Shown piece by piece: positions 1-8,922 of a stretch of DNA of 64,000 nt. The stretch's first letter is position 1, and every line of letters begins with the position of its first letter. The position numbers and the translations under genes were made by a program. Under the pieces are notes generated by a model. That model saw only the letters and a list, made by a program, of their open reading frames with translations. It searched no databases and was not told where the DNA came from. Location of the stretch: NCBI RefSeq assembly GCF_029351045.1, contig NZ_JARKIN010000001.1:4328501-4392500 (forward strand), given 5' to 3'. Origin of the DNA: Streptomyces sp. WMMB303. GTDB lineage: Bacteria; Actinomycetota; Actinomycetes; Streptomycetales; Streptomycetaceae.

Positions 1-131
1 TCCCCCGGGGGCGTGTGGCCAATGGAGTGCTGAACGGTGCGCCGCGCGATGCGAGTTGCAGGGGACGGTAGCGCCGGAGACAGTGTTTATCCACACCCAG
101 GACAAAGTTCGTCGAATTGCGGTCATAGCCC

Positions 132-160
132 TTGGCGAACCGCCGAAAGAGGTCTAGCTT
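132..160 (+). promoter_or_regulatory. candidate promoter of the ThuA-dehydrogenase operon
   Basis: A TTGGCG box at 132-137 and a TAGCTT box at 155-160 are separated by 17 bases. This fits a housekeeping promoter with a TANNNT -10 element. Transcription would begin near 167, leaving a leader of about 30 bases before the ATG at 199. The rest of 1-198 holds no gene that I can support. Confidence 0.4.
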
Positions 161-198
161 CTGCCACGTTTCGGTGACAGAAGAGGGGTGGATCACGC

Positions 199-2688
199 AT
201 GCGGCTCCAACCGCACCCAAAACGGGCGAGACCCCGACGCAGGAGGATCGCCGCGCTGCTGGCCGGCGCGCTCGCCGCCGGGCTGCTCGGCGCCCCCGCA
301 CTGGCGGCACCACCGCCGGGAGCGCCCGCGCCCAAGCTGGCGCTGCCGAGTCCGCCGGGCGGTGAGGACGTCCGGGTCCTGGTGTTCCACGGCGCGACGG
401 GCGAGGAGTCCCCCACCGTCGACGCCGCGATCGAGGCCATCGAGAAGATCGGACAGCAGGGCCCGGCCCAGGAGCACTTCACCATCCGCGCGACCGACGA
501 CCCGGCGATCTTCACCAAGCCGCGGCTCGGCCGCTTCAACGCCGTGGTCTTCCTGACCGGCGACGGCGACGTGCTCGACCCGGCACAGGAGGCCGGCCTG
601 GAGAGCTTCATGGAGGCGGGCGGCGGCTTCCTCGGCGTCCACGACGCCGCGCGTGCCGAGCCGTACTCGGAGTGGTTCACCGGCCTGATCGGTGCCCGTC
701 CGGCCGAGCACAGCCCGGCGAAGGTGCAGCGGGCCACCGTGGAGGTCGGCGACCGGCAGCACCCGGCGACCAAGGATCTGCCCGTCGAGTGGACACGTCC
801 CGACCGGTGGCTCAACTGGCGGGAGAATCCCTCCGGAAAGGTGCACACCGTCGCGCGGCTGCGCACCACCACCTACGACGGCGGCGCGGACGCCGGCGGC
901 TGGGACCACCCGGTCTCCTGGTGCCGCGACTACGACGGCGGACGCTCCTTCTACACGTCCATGGGCGGGACCGCTGCCGGCTTCGCGGAGACCGACTTCC
1001 GCACTCATCTGCGGGGTGCCCTGATGTGGACGACGCGGCTGGCCCGCGCCGACTGCCAGGCGGCCATCTCCGCCAACTACGAGGCGAAGCGGCTCACCGA
1101 GCCCAACCAGCCCGGGCAGTCCGACCAGATCGGCGAGCCGCACGGCGTGGTCACCGCGAAGGACGGCCGGGTCTTCTACATCGGACGCGGCGGCGGCGAC
1201 GCCTCCCAGCCGGTGGTCACCGACTGGGACGACCCCGACATCGGCAAGGGCAAGGGCCAGGTGCACATCTGGGACCCGAAGACGGAACAGGTCACCCTGG
1301 CCGGCGAACTGACGGTCTTCGGCAACAAGGGCGGCGGCGGCGAACTGGTCAAGAACGAGGAGGGGCTGCTCGGCATCGAACTGGACCCGGACTTCGCCCG
1401 CAACGGCTGGGTCTATCTGCACTACACGCCGCACAGCGAGATCAACCGCGACACACACATGGCGAAGCGGCGCGTCTCCCGGTTCACACTGGACCAGGAG
1501 ACCGACAGGCTGGACCTGGGTTCGGAGAAGGTGCTGCTCGAGTGGCCGGTGCAGATCCACAGCTGCTGCCACGCGGGCGGCGGCATGGCCTGGGACTCCG
1601 AGGACAACCTCTACATCGCCACGGGTGACAACAACTCCTCGCAGTACAGCGACGGCTACTCGGGGAACAATCCGGAGCCGGACTTCAAGGGCGTCTCGTT
1701 CGCCGACGCGCGCCGTACGGCGGGTAACACCAACAATCTCAACGGCAAGATCCTGCGCATCCACCCCGAGGACGACGGCACCTACACCCTCCCCGAGGAC
1801 AACCTGTTCACCGGTGAGGAGACCGACGAGGGCGGCGGCAAGACCCGGGGCGAGATCTATGTGATGGGGGTCCGCAATCCGGCGCGGATCGCCGTCGACA
1901 AAGAGACCGACACGCTCTACGCGGGCTGGGTCGGCCCGGACGCGCAGACCCCGAGCCCGACCTGGGGCCCGGCCAAGTACGACACCTTCGCCAGGATCAC
2001 CAGTGCGGGCAACCAGGGCTGGCCGTACTGCATGGGCAACGAGCAGCCCTACCGGGACCGCAACCTGCCCGACCCGAGCAAGCCGCTGGGCTGGTACGAC
2101 TGCGACCATCTGAAGAACGAGTCGCCCAACAACGACGGTCTGGTCAACATCCCGCCGGCCCGCGGGAACAACATCTGGTATTCGCCGCAGGGCGGCGGGC
2201 CGGACTTCCCCCGCGACGAGAACGGCATCCCCAGCTATCAGGAGGACGAGCAGCAGCTCACCCTTCCCTGGCTGAAGGGCGGCGGCCAGGCGGCGATGAA
2301 CGGACCGCTCTACCGGTTCGACGCGGACAACCCGGCGGAGGGAAAGTGGCCCTCGTACTGGGACGGCAAGTGGTTCGTGGGCGACTTCTACGACGGCGAC
2401 CAGCCGCGGCACGCGCTGGTGATGCCGAGGGGCGACACCGTGGGCGCGCAGCCCGACCACGCCGAGAGCCTGGACGGCATCGTCCCCGTCGGTGAGGGCG
2501 GCATCCGCAACCTCATGGACTGGAAGTTCGGACCCGACGGTGCGCTGTACGTCCTCGACTACGGGCGCGGGTTCTTCACCTCCGACGACAAGTCCGCGCT
2601 GTGGCGCGTGACGTACAAGGGCGGCGAGCCGACACCGAGCCCGGAGGACATGGCCGAGCCGGCGCTGCGGAAGGAGACGGTCCGATGA
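199..2688 (+). CDS. secreted ThuA-domain / PQQ-type sugar dehydrogenase fusion
   Basis: The 829-aa product starts with an arginine-rich signal sequence (about residues 1-36; the RRRR run may be Tat-like). A ThuA-like domain follows at about 55-285, containing FLGVHDAA and a tryptophan-rich end. A glucose/sorbosone dehydrogenase-type propeller fills the rest, with LLGIELDPDF, a CCHAGGGMAWD segment, NNLNGKILRIHPED and MGVRNPARI. By family knowledge such enzymes act outside the cell on sugars or keto-sugars using PQQ; the substrate is unknown. A GAGGGGTGGA ribosome site precedes the ATG. The stop codon overlaps the next start (ATGA), so the two genes are probably translationally coupled. The fusion call is firm; the reaction is inferred. 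Confidence 0.85.
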   Translation: MRLQPHPKRARPRRRRIAALLAGALAAGLLGAPALAAPPPGAPAPKLALPSPPGGEDVRVLVFHGATGEESPTVDAAIEAIEKIGQQGPAQEHFTIRATDDPAIFTKPRLGRFNAVVFLTGDGDVLDPAQEAGLESFMEAGGGFLGVHDAARAEPYSEWFTGLIGARPAEHSPAKVQRATVEVGDRQHPATKDLPVEWTRPDRWLNWRENPSGKVHTVARLRTTTYDGGADAGGWDHPVSWCRDYDGGRSFYTSMGGTAAGFAETDFRTHLRGALMWTTRLARADCQAAISANYEAKRLTEPNQPGQSDQIGEPHGVVTAKDGRVFYIGRGGGDASQPVVTDWDDPDIGKGKGQVHIWDPKTEQVTLAGELTVFGNKGGGGELVKNEEGLLGIELDPDFARNGWVYLHYTPHSEINRDTHMAKRRVSRFTLDQETDRLDLGSEKVLLEWPVQIHSCCHAGGGMAWDSEDNLYIATGDNNSSQYSDGYSGNNPEPDFKGVSFADARRTAGNTNNLNGKILRIHPEDDGTYTLPEDNLFTGEETDEGGGKTRGEIYVMGVRNPARIAVDKETDTLYAGWVGPDAQTPSPTWGPAKYDTFARITSAGNQGWPYCMGNEQPYRDRNLPDPSKPLGWYDCDHLKNESPNNDGLVNIPPARGNNIWYSPQGGGPDFPRDENGIPSYQEDEQQLTLPWLKGGGQAAMNGPLYRFDADNPAEGKWPSYWDGKWFVGDFYDGDQPRHALVMPRGDTVGAQPDHAESLDGIVPVGEGGIRNLMDWKFGPDGALYVLDYGRGFFTSDDKSALWRVTYKGGEPTPSPEDMAEPALRKETVR

Positions 2689-4661
2689 GGGTGAGCGTGC
2701 GAGCGGGGCACCGCGGGAGACGCGAGCGGCACCGGTTGGTGACGGCCCTGCTGGGTGCCCTGGTGATGGTGCTCGGCCTGACCTCCGGTACGGCGTGGGG
2801 GCAGGGAACTGCTCTGAAGGGAGCCGGGGGCACGGGCCGGAGCGGCCCGGCCGCCGACGCGCAGGTGCTGACCTGGACGGCGAACGACGACATGACGAAG
2901 TACGCCTCGGCGCCCTCGACCGCGGTGGCGGGCAAGGCGACGGTCGTCTTCGAGAACAGCGAGGCCACCGGCAACACCACCGGTATGTCGCACACCCTCA
3001 CCTTCGTCACCTCCGACCCGGACTACAACCAGGACGTGGACCTCAACATCCTGGCCTCGCCCAACGACTCGGAGGGCGGGAAGCACACGGTGGAGGTCAC
3101 CCTGACTCCGGGGACCTACAAGTACCACTGCACCATCCCCGGGCATCAGCAGATGACCGGAACGCTGGTGGTGACCGGGGACGATCCGGGTGAGGACAGC
3201 ACGCCGCCCGAGACCTCCGCCGCGGTCGACGGCGACAGGGACGAGGACGGCGCCTACCTGGGCAGTGCGACGGTCACGGTCACGGCCTCGGACCCGGACT
3301 CGGGGGTCGAGAGCATCGAGTACGCCCTCGACGGCGGCGCCTTCCAGCCCTACACGGCACCGGTGACGGTGGCCGAAGCGGGCGAGCACACCGTCCGCTA
3401 CCGGGCCGAGGACAAGGCCGGGAACGCGGCGGAGGAGAAGTCGGTCGACTTCACCGTCGTCGAACCACCGGACGAGGACACCACGCCGCCCACCGCCCAG
3501 GGCAGCGCCGAGGGCAGCAAGAACTCGGACGGCCACTTCATCGGCCGGGCGACGGTCACCGTGACGGCCGCGGACGACAGGTCCGGGGTCGAGAGGATCG
3601 AGTACTCGCTGGACGGCGCCCCCTACGTCGAGTACGCCGAGCCGCTGGTCCTCGACCGGGCCGGATACCACGCGGTCACCTACCGCGCGGCCGACAAGGC
3701 GGGCAACGTCTCGGAGCCGCAGCGGCTGTCGTTCCGGATCGTGGCGGGCGGCGGGGTCCCCGCGCCGGCCTGCCCGGAGTACGACGAGCGGGAGACGGTG
3801 ATCGTCGGCACCGTGGACACCGGGGTGCCCAACCGCATGACGAAGCGTCGCTGCACCGTCAACGAGCTGATCGAGGACGAGAAGGAGTGGACGTCCCAGG
3901 CGCTGTTCCTCAAGCACGTGCGCGGGGTCACCGAGGAGCTGGTCGGGGAGGGCGTCCTCGTGCCCCGCGAGCGGAAGCTGATCAACCGGGCGGCCAAGCG
4001 CTCCGGGATCGGCACACCGGGTCAGGAGACCGGCTACCGCGACCTGTTCGACGGCAGCGAGGAGTCCTTCGCCGACTGGGAGCAGGTCGGTGGCGGAAAG
4101 TTCGGACTCAACGAGGACGGCAGCATGACCAGCGACAGCTCGGTCGAGGGCATGGGCATGCTGTGGTACCCGAAGCGCAAGTACGGGGACTTCTCGCTGA
4201 AGCTCCAGTTCCGTGACGACGCGCCGGGGGACGGCCGGGCCAACAGCGGGGTCTTCGCCCGCTTCCCTGACGTACACGACCACCCGGAGGAGTCGCGGCC
4301 GGAGTGGGTGGCCATCAAGTACGGCCACGAGCTGCAGATCCTGGACCGCCCCGACGGTGACATGTACAAGACCGGCTCCGTCTACGGATTCGACCGCGTC
4401 GGCCTGGCGGGCGCGGGCGTCACCCCCAAGGGCACCTGGAACGACTACGAGGTCCGGGTGGTCGGCCAGCACTACGAGATCTACCGCAACGGCACGCTGA
4501 TCAACGAGTTCGACAACAACCGCGGCCAGGTCTTCGAACCGCCGCGCTCCGACGACCCGGGTACCGACGGGCGGCGCTACGCCTCGGGCTACGTGGGCCT
4601 CCAGGTCCACAGCACGGCGGACGTGGTCTCGTACCGGAACGTACGGATCAAGGAGTTGTAG
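2685..4661 (+). CDS. secreted cupredoxin / Ig-like / DUF1080 protein
   Basis: The product is 658 aa. The ATG overlaps the upstream stop (ATGA), and a signal peptide ends near GTAWG. A cupredoxin domain at about 55-165 shows type I copper ligands: a His in SHTLTF, then Cys, His and Met within YHCTIPGHQQM. Two similar OmpL47/Ig-like modules follow (about 165-260 and 265-360), each opening with TTPP or TPPE and ending near DKAGN. After a linker, a DUF1080 (3-keto-disaccharide hydrolase-like, concanavalin-type) domain runs from about 450 to the end. The coupling suggests that the copper domain takes electrons from the upstream dehydrogenase while the C-terminal domain binds or cleaves an oxidised saccharide. 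That role is inference; the domains are visible. Confidence 0.85.
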   Translation: MRVSVRAGHRGRRERHRLVTALLGALVMVLGLTSGTAWGQGTALKGAGGTGRSGPAADAQVLTWTANDDMTKYASAPSTAVAGKATVVFENSEATGNTTGMSHTLTFVTSDPDYNQDVDLNILASPNDSEGGKHTVEVTLTPGTYKYHCTIPGHQQMTGTLVVTGDDPGEDSTPPETSAAVDGDRDEDGAYLGSATVTVTASDPDSGVESIEYALDGGAFQPYTAPVTVAEAGEHTVRYRAEDKAGNAAEEKSVDFTVVEPPDEDTTPPTAQGSAEGSKNSDGHFIGRATVTVTAADDRSGVERIEYSLDGAPYVEYAEPLVLDRAGYHAVTYRAADKAGNVSEPQRLSFRIVAGGGVPAPACPEYDERETVIVGTVDTGVPNRMTKRRCTVNELIEDEKEWTSQALFLKHVRGVTEELVGEGVLVPRERKLINRAAKRSGIGTPGQETGYRDLFDGSEESFADWEQVGGGKFGLNEDGSMTSDSSVEGMGMLWYPKRKYGDFSLKLQFRDDAPGDGRANSGVFARFPDVHDHPEESRPEWVAIKYGHELQILDRPDGDMYKTGSVYGFDRVGLAGAGVTPKGTWNDYEVRVVGQHYEIYRNGTLINEFDNNRGQVFEPPRSDDPGTDGRRYASGYVGLQVHSTADVVSYRNVRIKEL

Positions 4662-4699
4662 CAGCAGCAGCGCGACGGCCGGAGCACGAGCGGCCGGCC

Positions 4700-4736
4700 G
4701 GGCGGGCGGTGCCGGGGCTTCCGGTGCCGCCCGCCC
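4700..4736. terminator. bidirectional hairpin terminator
   Basis: A 16-bp stem (4700-4715 with 4721-4736, two G-U wobbles) closes a 5-base loop. It sits between the convergent ends of the DUF1080 gene and the TerD gene, so it can serve both. There is no strong T run, as is usual in high-GC actinomycetes. Confidence 0.75.
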
Positions 4737-4742
4737 TTGCTG

Positions 4743-5282
4743 TCAGGAGCCGCGCTGTTCGGGGATGCCCATCCGGGAGGCGAACTCCTCGGGGGCGCCT
4801 TCGTAGCCGCGCAGCACCGGCGTGTGGTGCCACTCCCCCGTCCCGCCGCGGGCGAACTCGGCGACGGTGGCCGCGGTCGCGTCCGGAACACCGGAGAAGT
4901 CGTCCTCCGCCAGTTCCTCGTAGCCCTCCTTGACCTGTACGGCCGTGTTGGGGACCTGCGCGAACGTCTTGTGCCCCTCGCCCTGCTGGATGGCGACACC
5001 CACCACGACCCGCACGTACTCCTCGGAGAGCCGCTCCAGTTCGAGGGTGAGCACCTCGTCGGAACCGAAGCCCTGGCCGGTCTTGCTGTCCCGGTTCAGG
5101 ATGATGGTGCCGTCCGGGGAGCGGCTGTCGAAGTGCACGAGATAGGCGGGCTCACCGTAGGGGGCGTCGGCGGTGTAGGTGGCGGCCACTATGTCGAGGT
5201 CGTGCTCGGGCTCACCCAGCGGACTGGGGTCCCACTTGAGGGTGACCTCCACCTTGTCGAGCCCTTTGTTGAGACTGCTCAT
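4743..5282 (-). CDS. TerD-family stress protein
   Basis: The product is 179 aa, typical of TerD/TerE/CABP proteins, which bind calcium and are linked to tellurite, oxidative or envelope stress. The start MSSLNKGLDKVEVTLKWDP and the core DLDIVAATYT match the family. The usual acidic loop is present in a reduced form (DSKTGQGFGSDE). The ATG at 5282 is preceded by AGGAGGGGGC. It lies 86 bases downstream of the TetR gene on the same strand, but no link in function is evident. The C-terminal tail (about 135-179) after GVPDA is less conserved. Confidence 0.85.
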   Translation of the reverse strand: MSSLNKGLDKVEVTLKWDPSPLGEPEHDLDIVAATYTADAPYGEPAYLVHFDSRSPDGTIILNRDSKTGQGFGSDEVLTLELERLSEEYVRVVVGVAIQQGEGHKTFAQVPNTAVQVKEGYEELAEDDFSGVPDATAATVAEFARGGTGEWHHTPVLRGYEGAPEEFASRMGIPEQRGS

Positions 5283-5368
5283 CCTGCCCCCTCCTCGTGT
5301 GCGGCGCGCGCGCCGCAACCGACCGGATCTGCACGGCAGTTCCATCCTGCCACGCCGGGCGGGAACCC

Positions 5369-6019
5369 TCAGGGGCGCGTCCGGGTGAGACGGGAGCGCT
5401 CCAGGCCGGTCCACACGGCGTCCACCGCGGCCGAGACGACTCGTGCACGGGGGACCTCGGGCCTGTCGAGCCACCACAGGGCGAGTCCCTGGAGCACGCT
5501 GCGGCACACCTCCCAGGCCAGCTCGGCCTCGACGCGCACGTGGTCGTCGGGTGCCCCGTCGAGGGGGATGCCGACCAGCCGGGCGAAGAAGGGGAGCAGG
5601 GCCTCGCGGCTGCCGTCGACGACGGCACGGTGATCGGCGCGTACCTCCTCGTCCCCGGTGGTGTCGCGGAAGAGCATGCGCCAGGCGTAGGGGTGGGTCT
5701 CGATGTAGCCGAACCAGGCGTCGAAGGCGCGCGTCACCTCCTCGGTGCCCAGTTCGTCGGCGCCGCCGGGGACGGGCAGCCGCTCGCGCCACAGCTCGCG
5801 GAGCTCGGCGAAGTGCCGCTCCAGCAGATGGCGGTGGAGTTCCCGCTTGGAGGGGAAGTGGTCGTAGACCACGGGGACCGAGACGCCGGAGCGCCGGGCG
5901 ATCTCGTCCATGGCGGCCCGCTGGTAGCCGTGTGCGGCGAAGACCTCGGTGGCGGCCTCCTCGATGACGGTGCGGCGCTGCTGGGCGCTCATCCGCTTGC
6001 GGGGGTGCGCTGTTGACAA
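5369..6019 (-). CDS. TetR-family transcriptional repressor
   Basis: The product is 216 aa with an N-terminal TetR helix-turn-helix (about 18-62: VIEEAATEVFAAHGYQRAA, then VSVPVVYDHFPSKREL) and an all-alpha ligand domain. The TTG at 6019 is preferred because AAGGAA lies upstream on the coding strand. An ATG at 5992 is possible but has no visible ribosome site. The start codon lies inside the first of two matching palindromes shared with the divergent FAD oxidoreductase. This suggests that the regulator represses itself and that gene. The ligand is unknown. Confidence 0.85.
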   Translation of the reverse strand: MSTAHPRKRMSAQQRRTVIEEAATEVFAAHGYQRAAMDEIARRSGVSVPVVYDHFPSKRELHRHLLERHFAELRELWRERLPVPGGADELGTEEVTRAFDAWFGYIETHPYAWRMLFRDTTGDEEVRADHRAVVDGSREALLPFFARLVGIPLDGAPDDHVRVEAELAWEVCRSVLQGLALWWLDRPEVPRARVVSAAVDAVWTGLERSRLTRTRP

Positions 6020-6041
6020 CCTAGCGTTCCTTAGGTTTAAC
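6013..6041 (+). promoter_or_regulatory. candidate promoter of the FAD oxidoreductase
   Basis: A perfect TTGACA at 6013-6018 and TTTAAC at 6036-6041 are separated by 17 bases. The first 20-bp palindrome (6018-6037) fills the spacer and touches both boxes, so a bound repressor would block RNA polymerase. Confidence 0.5.
6018..6037. promoter_or_regulatory. TetR operator O1
   Basis: Half-sites AACCTA and TAGGTT are perfect inverted repeats with an 8-base spacer. The same half-sites and spacing recur at 6053-6072. The site overlaps both the TTG start of the TetR gene and the -35/-10 region of the divergent gene. Confidence 0.65.
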
Positions 6042-6052
6042 TCGGGGCCGAT

Positions 6053-6072
6053 AACCTAGCAGATACTAGGTT
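6053..6072. promoter_or_regulatory. TetR operator O2
   Basis: AACCTAG and CTAGGTT form a perfect 7-bp inverted repeat with a 6-base spacer. It has the same outer half-sites as O1, with centres 35 bp apart. It lies just after the expected rightward transcription start. A further hairpin (GGCAGGC/GCCTGCC, 6076-6093) follows in the leader of the FAD gene. Confidence 0.65.
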
Positions 6073-6123
6073 ACTGGCAGGCTATGGCCTGCCGGGCACT
6101 CCGACAAGGGGGCGGCGGCAGCG

Positions 6124-7482
6124 ATGAGCAGCGACGGCGAACGGTATGACGTGATCGTGGTCGGCGCACGGTGCGCGGGGGCACCGCTGGCGGCGCTACT
6201 GGCCCGGCAGGGGTTCGGGGTGTGCCTGGTCGAGAAGGCGGAGCCGGGCGGCGACACGCCCTCGACCCACATCTTCGAGGCGGACGCGCTGGCCTTCCTG
6301 GCGGACCTCGGCGTCCTGGAAGAACTGCGGGCCACCGGCGCCCCGCTGATCGCGCGGGCCGACGCCCGCGTGGGCGACCTGCGCTGGCCCGCCACCTGGC
6401 CGGTACGCCCCGGCGACCCGGGCGGAGTGATGTCGGTGCGCCGCTTCCGGCTCGACCCCGTGCTCCTCGACGCGGCCCACGCTGCGGGGGCCGAAGTGGC
6501 CACCGGGACAGCGGTCACCGGCCTGGTCCGCGACGAGGACGGCAGGGTGGCGGGCGTGCGGGTCTCCCCGGCCACGGGGGGCGGGGAGACCCGAGGCGGC
6601 ACGGCACGCGAACGGGTGCTGCGGGCCCGGCTGGTGGTGGGCGCCGACGGCCGGTCCTCCACCGTCGCGCGGCTGGCCGGCGCCCGCTCCTACCACGTGA
6701 CACCCAACCAGTTCGCCCTCTTCTGGGGCTACTTCGCCGGATCGGCGACCGGTACGGAACCGACCTTCGTCTTCCACCGCTGGGCCGACCGCGTCGTGCT
6801 CGGCTGCCCCACCGACGACGGGCTCTACCAGGTGCAGGTGGGCGTGGACCCGGCATGGCTGCCCGCGTTCCGCGCCGGGCTGCCCGGCAGCCTGCTGGAG
6901 TACGCGCGGGCCGCCGAGCCCGTCGCCGAGGCGCTGGCCGGTGCCCGACCGGTGGGCGAGCCGCGCGGGACGACGCACTGGAAGGGCTACTTCCGCGAAC
7001 CGGCCGGGCCCGGCTGGGTGCTGGTCGGGGACGCGGGCCACTTCAAGGACCCCACCGCCGGACGCGGAATCGGCGACGCCTTCCTCCAGGCCGGCGAACT
7101 GGCGCGGACCGTGGCCGAACACCTCGCGCGGAGCACGGGAGAGCTGGACGCGGCGCTGCACCGCTGGGGGGCATGGCGGGACGCCGAGTTCGTGGAACCG
7201 TACTGGTTCGCGGCCGACATCGGCAGCCTGGCACCGCTGCCCGCCGTACTGCCCGAAGTGCTGCGGGGGATGCGGCGCGCGGGGACGGCCGACAGCCTCT
7301 TCGAACTGGTCAACCACCGGGCGAAGCCGACCGACCTCCTCACCGGCCCGCGGCTGCTCGGCGCGGTGGGCCGGCTGCTCGCCCGGGGCCGAGTGGGCGT
7401 TCTGCGGGAGGTGGCCCACCTGGCCGCCGACGACCGGCGGCGGCGGGCGCTGGCCCGCACTCCCCGGTACGAGGCGGCGTGA
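6124..7482 (+). CDS. FAD-dependent oxidoreductase (PHBH/geranylgeranyl reductase-like fold)
   Basis: The product is 452 aa. It begins with an FAD dinucleotide motif (DVIVVGARCAGAPLA, about 9-23) followed by the acidic ribose-binding end VEKAE. A second FAD motif, VLVGDAGHFKDPTAGRGIGDAF, lies near 300-320. This is the group A flavin monooxygenase/reductase fold; the substrate cannot be read from sequence. The ATG at 6124 follows a G-rich site. Two palindromes and a divergent TetR gene suggest induction by a small hydrophobic or aromatic ligand, with this enzyme perhaps acting on it (inference). Confidence 0.8.
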   Translation: MSSDGERYDVIVVGARCAGAPLAALLARQGFGVCLVEKAEPGGDTPSTHIFEADALAFLADLGVLEELRATGAPLIARADARVGDLRWPATWPVRPGDPGGVMSVRRFRLDPVLLDAAHAAGAEVATGTAVTGLVRDEDGRVAGVRVSPATGGGETRGGTARERVLRARLVVGADGRSSTVARLAGARSYHVTPNQFALFWGYFAGSATGTEPTFVFHRWADRVVLGCPTDDGLYQVQVGVDPAWLPAFRAGLPGSLLEYARAAEPVAEALAGARPVGEPRGTTHWKGYFREPAGPGWVLVGDAGHFKDPTAGRGIGDAFLQAGELARTVAEHLARSTGELDAALHRWGAWRDAEFVEPYWFAADIGSLAPLPAVLPEVLRGMRRAGTADSLFELVNHRAKPTDLLTGPRLLGAVGRLLARGRVGVLREVAHLAADDRRRRALARTPRYEAA

Positions 7483-7616
7483 GCACGGCACCCTGCCGGC
7501 CCGGCCGCCGCCGCACGCTCCCGGAGCCGCCTGTACCTCCCCGCGGGCCCGGCCGGACCACCGGGAGCGGTAGCGTGACCGTTCGATCATGACCAGCGGT
7601 CCCGGCGCGGGAGTCG

Positions 7617-8897
7617 GTGGACCGGGAACGGGGCACGAGGGTGTACGCGGTAGGCGAGCAGGACGATCACGACGACATCTTCCCGATCGTCGAGCACGAG
7701 GGCGAGGAGCACTGGGAGGCCCCGGGCGATCTGGAGCGGCGGCTGTACAAGTTGCACGAGGTCGACGAGAGCTACACCTACCTGCGCACCCTCGCCGAGA
7801 ACGGCGTCTACCACCCCATGCCGATCGAGCAGACCGTCCGCGACCCCGCCGCACGGCGACCGGTCACCAGTGAGATCACCGGCTCGGACGGCGTCACCCG
7901 CACCGTCGCCCAGGTCTACACCGACGGCCTGCTGCCGCGACCGCACCCGTATGTCGTCTTCGAGTTCATCACGCTGGGCACCCTCGCCGACATTCTGCCG
8001 CCCGAGGTCGAGGTACTCGTCGTCAACGGCGCGACGCCCTGCCAGGAGCTGTTCCGGGTGGACGAGGAGGAGCGGGAGGTCTGGTCGGAGCTGCACGAGG
8101 AACTGTTCGATCCGCACGCGCTCACCGGCCGCCTCGTCACCCGGCGGACCGGAGCCCCGGAGTCCGGCCCCCTGCTGCACGGGTTGGCGTGCGGTGCGCA
8201 TCTGTGCTTCGGCAACGGCGACCCCTGGAACACCCTGGACTGGCACGGCGCCGGCTACAGCAACGAGGTCGAACGACTGGCGGAGTCATGGGGGATCGAG
8301 AGCCGGGAGGACTGGCTGGAGACCGAGCAACGACTGCTGGAGTGCGAGGTCAGCCCCTGGTACTGGGACTTCGTGCTCGGCGCCCGCCTCGCGCTGGAGA
8401 AGGAGCACCACGGCCGGGGCCCGGTGGACGCCGGACAGTGGCGGGACTGCGTGGAGGCGACGCTGCGCCGAGCCGTCGAGGCGCCCGAGGGCCCGGACTT
8501 CGACGCCTTCCTGGCGGACCTGCGGGGGATGGTGGGCAAGGTCCTGCGGTACGAGGCGCGCTTCCGCGCCGACGGGCTGATCGGCCCGGACGAGGTGATC
8601 CGCACCGTCGCCGCCTGGGACCTGGGCCGGGCCTCGAAGATGGCCCGCTGGGGGCGGGGGGCCCGCTACGCGACCCGCGCCGAGATGTACGACGCGATCG
8701 AGCGGGTCAGCACGGGCGTGCGCAGTACCTACCGGTCCTGGGCGGAGTTCTCGGCGGCCTATGTGATGGGCCGTTGTCTGCACTTCGACGAGGAGCGGTT
8801 CGGTAGCTGGTACACCGACGTGCTGGAGGCGCACCGGGCGCTGCTGCGGGCGCCGCGCAGCCCCTGGCGGACGGTGCCGTTCCGGCTTCCGGAATGA
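7617..8897 (+). CDS. DUF1266-domain protein
   Basis: The product is 426 aa, acidic, with no signal peptide or membrane segment. The C-terminal half carries the DUF1266 pattern (WDLGRASKMARWGRGARY, then an aromatic-rich end with SWAEFSAAYVMGR). The N-terminal 180 residues are not recognised. The GTG at 7617 follows a weak GGGAG; a second GTG at 7641 is possible. DUF1266 proteins have no settled function. The gene ends in a hairpin shared with the convergent RidA gene. Confidence 0.7.
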   Translation: MDRERGTRVYAVGEQDDHDDIFPIVEHEGEEHWEAPGDLERRLYKLHEVDESYTYLRTLAENGVYHPMPIEQTVRDPAARRPVTSEITGSDGVTRTVAQVYTDGLLPRPHPYVVFEFITLGTLADILPPEVEVLVVNGATPCQELFRVDEEEREVWSELHEELFDPHALTGRLVTRRTGAPESGPLLHGLACGAHLCFGNGDPWNTLDWHGAGYSNEVERLAESWGIESREDWLETEQRLLECEVSPWYWDFVLGARLALEKEHHGRGPVDAGQWRDCVEATLRRAVEAPEGPDFDAFLADLRGMVGKVLRYEARFRADGLIGPDEVIRTVAAWDLGRASKMARWGRGARYATRAEMYDAIERVSTGVRSTYRSWAEFSAAYVMGRCLHFDEERFGSWYTDVLEAHRALLRAPRSPWRTVPFRLPE

Positions 8898-8922
8898 CCG
8901 TGCCGGGTCGCCGGGTCATTCC
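8891..8922. terminator. hairpin spanning two convergent stop codons
   Basis: GGAATGACC (8891-8899) and GGTCATTCC (8914-8922) form a perfect 9-bp stem with a 14-base loop. The TGA stops of the DUF1266 gene (8895-8897) and of the RidA gene (8916-8918, minus strand) both lie in the stem. It can act as a terminator in both directions. Confidence 0.5.

Noticed and set aside
193..2460. 755-aa open frame on the minus strand opposite the ThuA-dehydrogenase gene
   Set aside because: It is an antisense shadow caused by high GC; the plus-strand protein has clear domains, a signal peptide and a ribosome site.
2559..4610. 683-aa minus-strand open frame opposite the cupredoxin/DUF1080 gene
   Set aside because: Val/Arg/Gly-rich translation without domains; the plus strand carries copper ligands and a known C-terminal domain.
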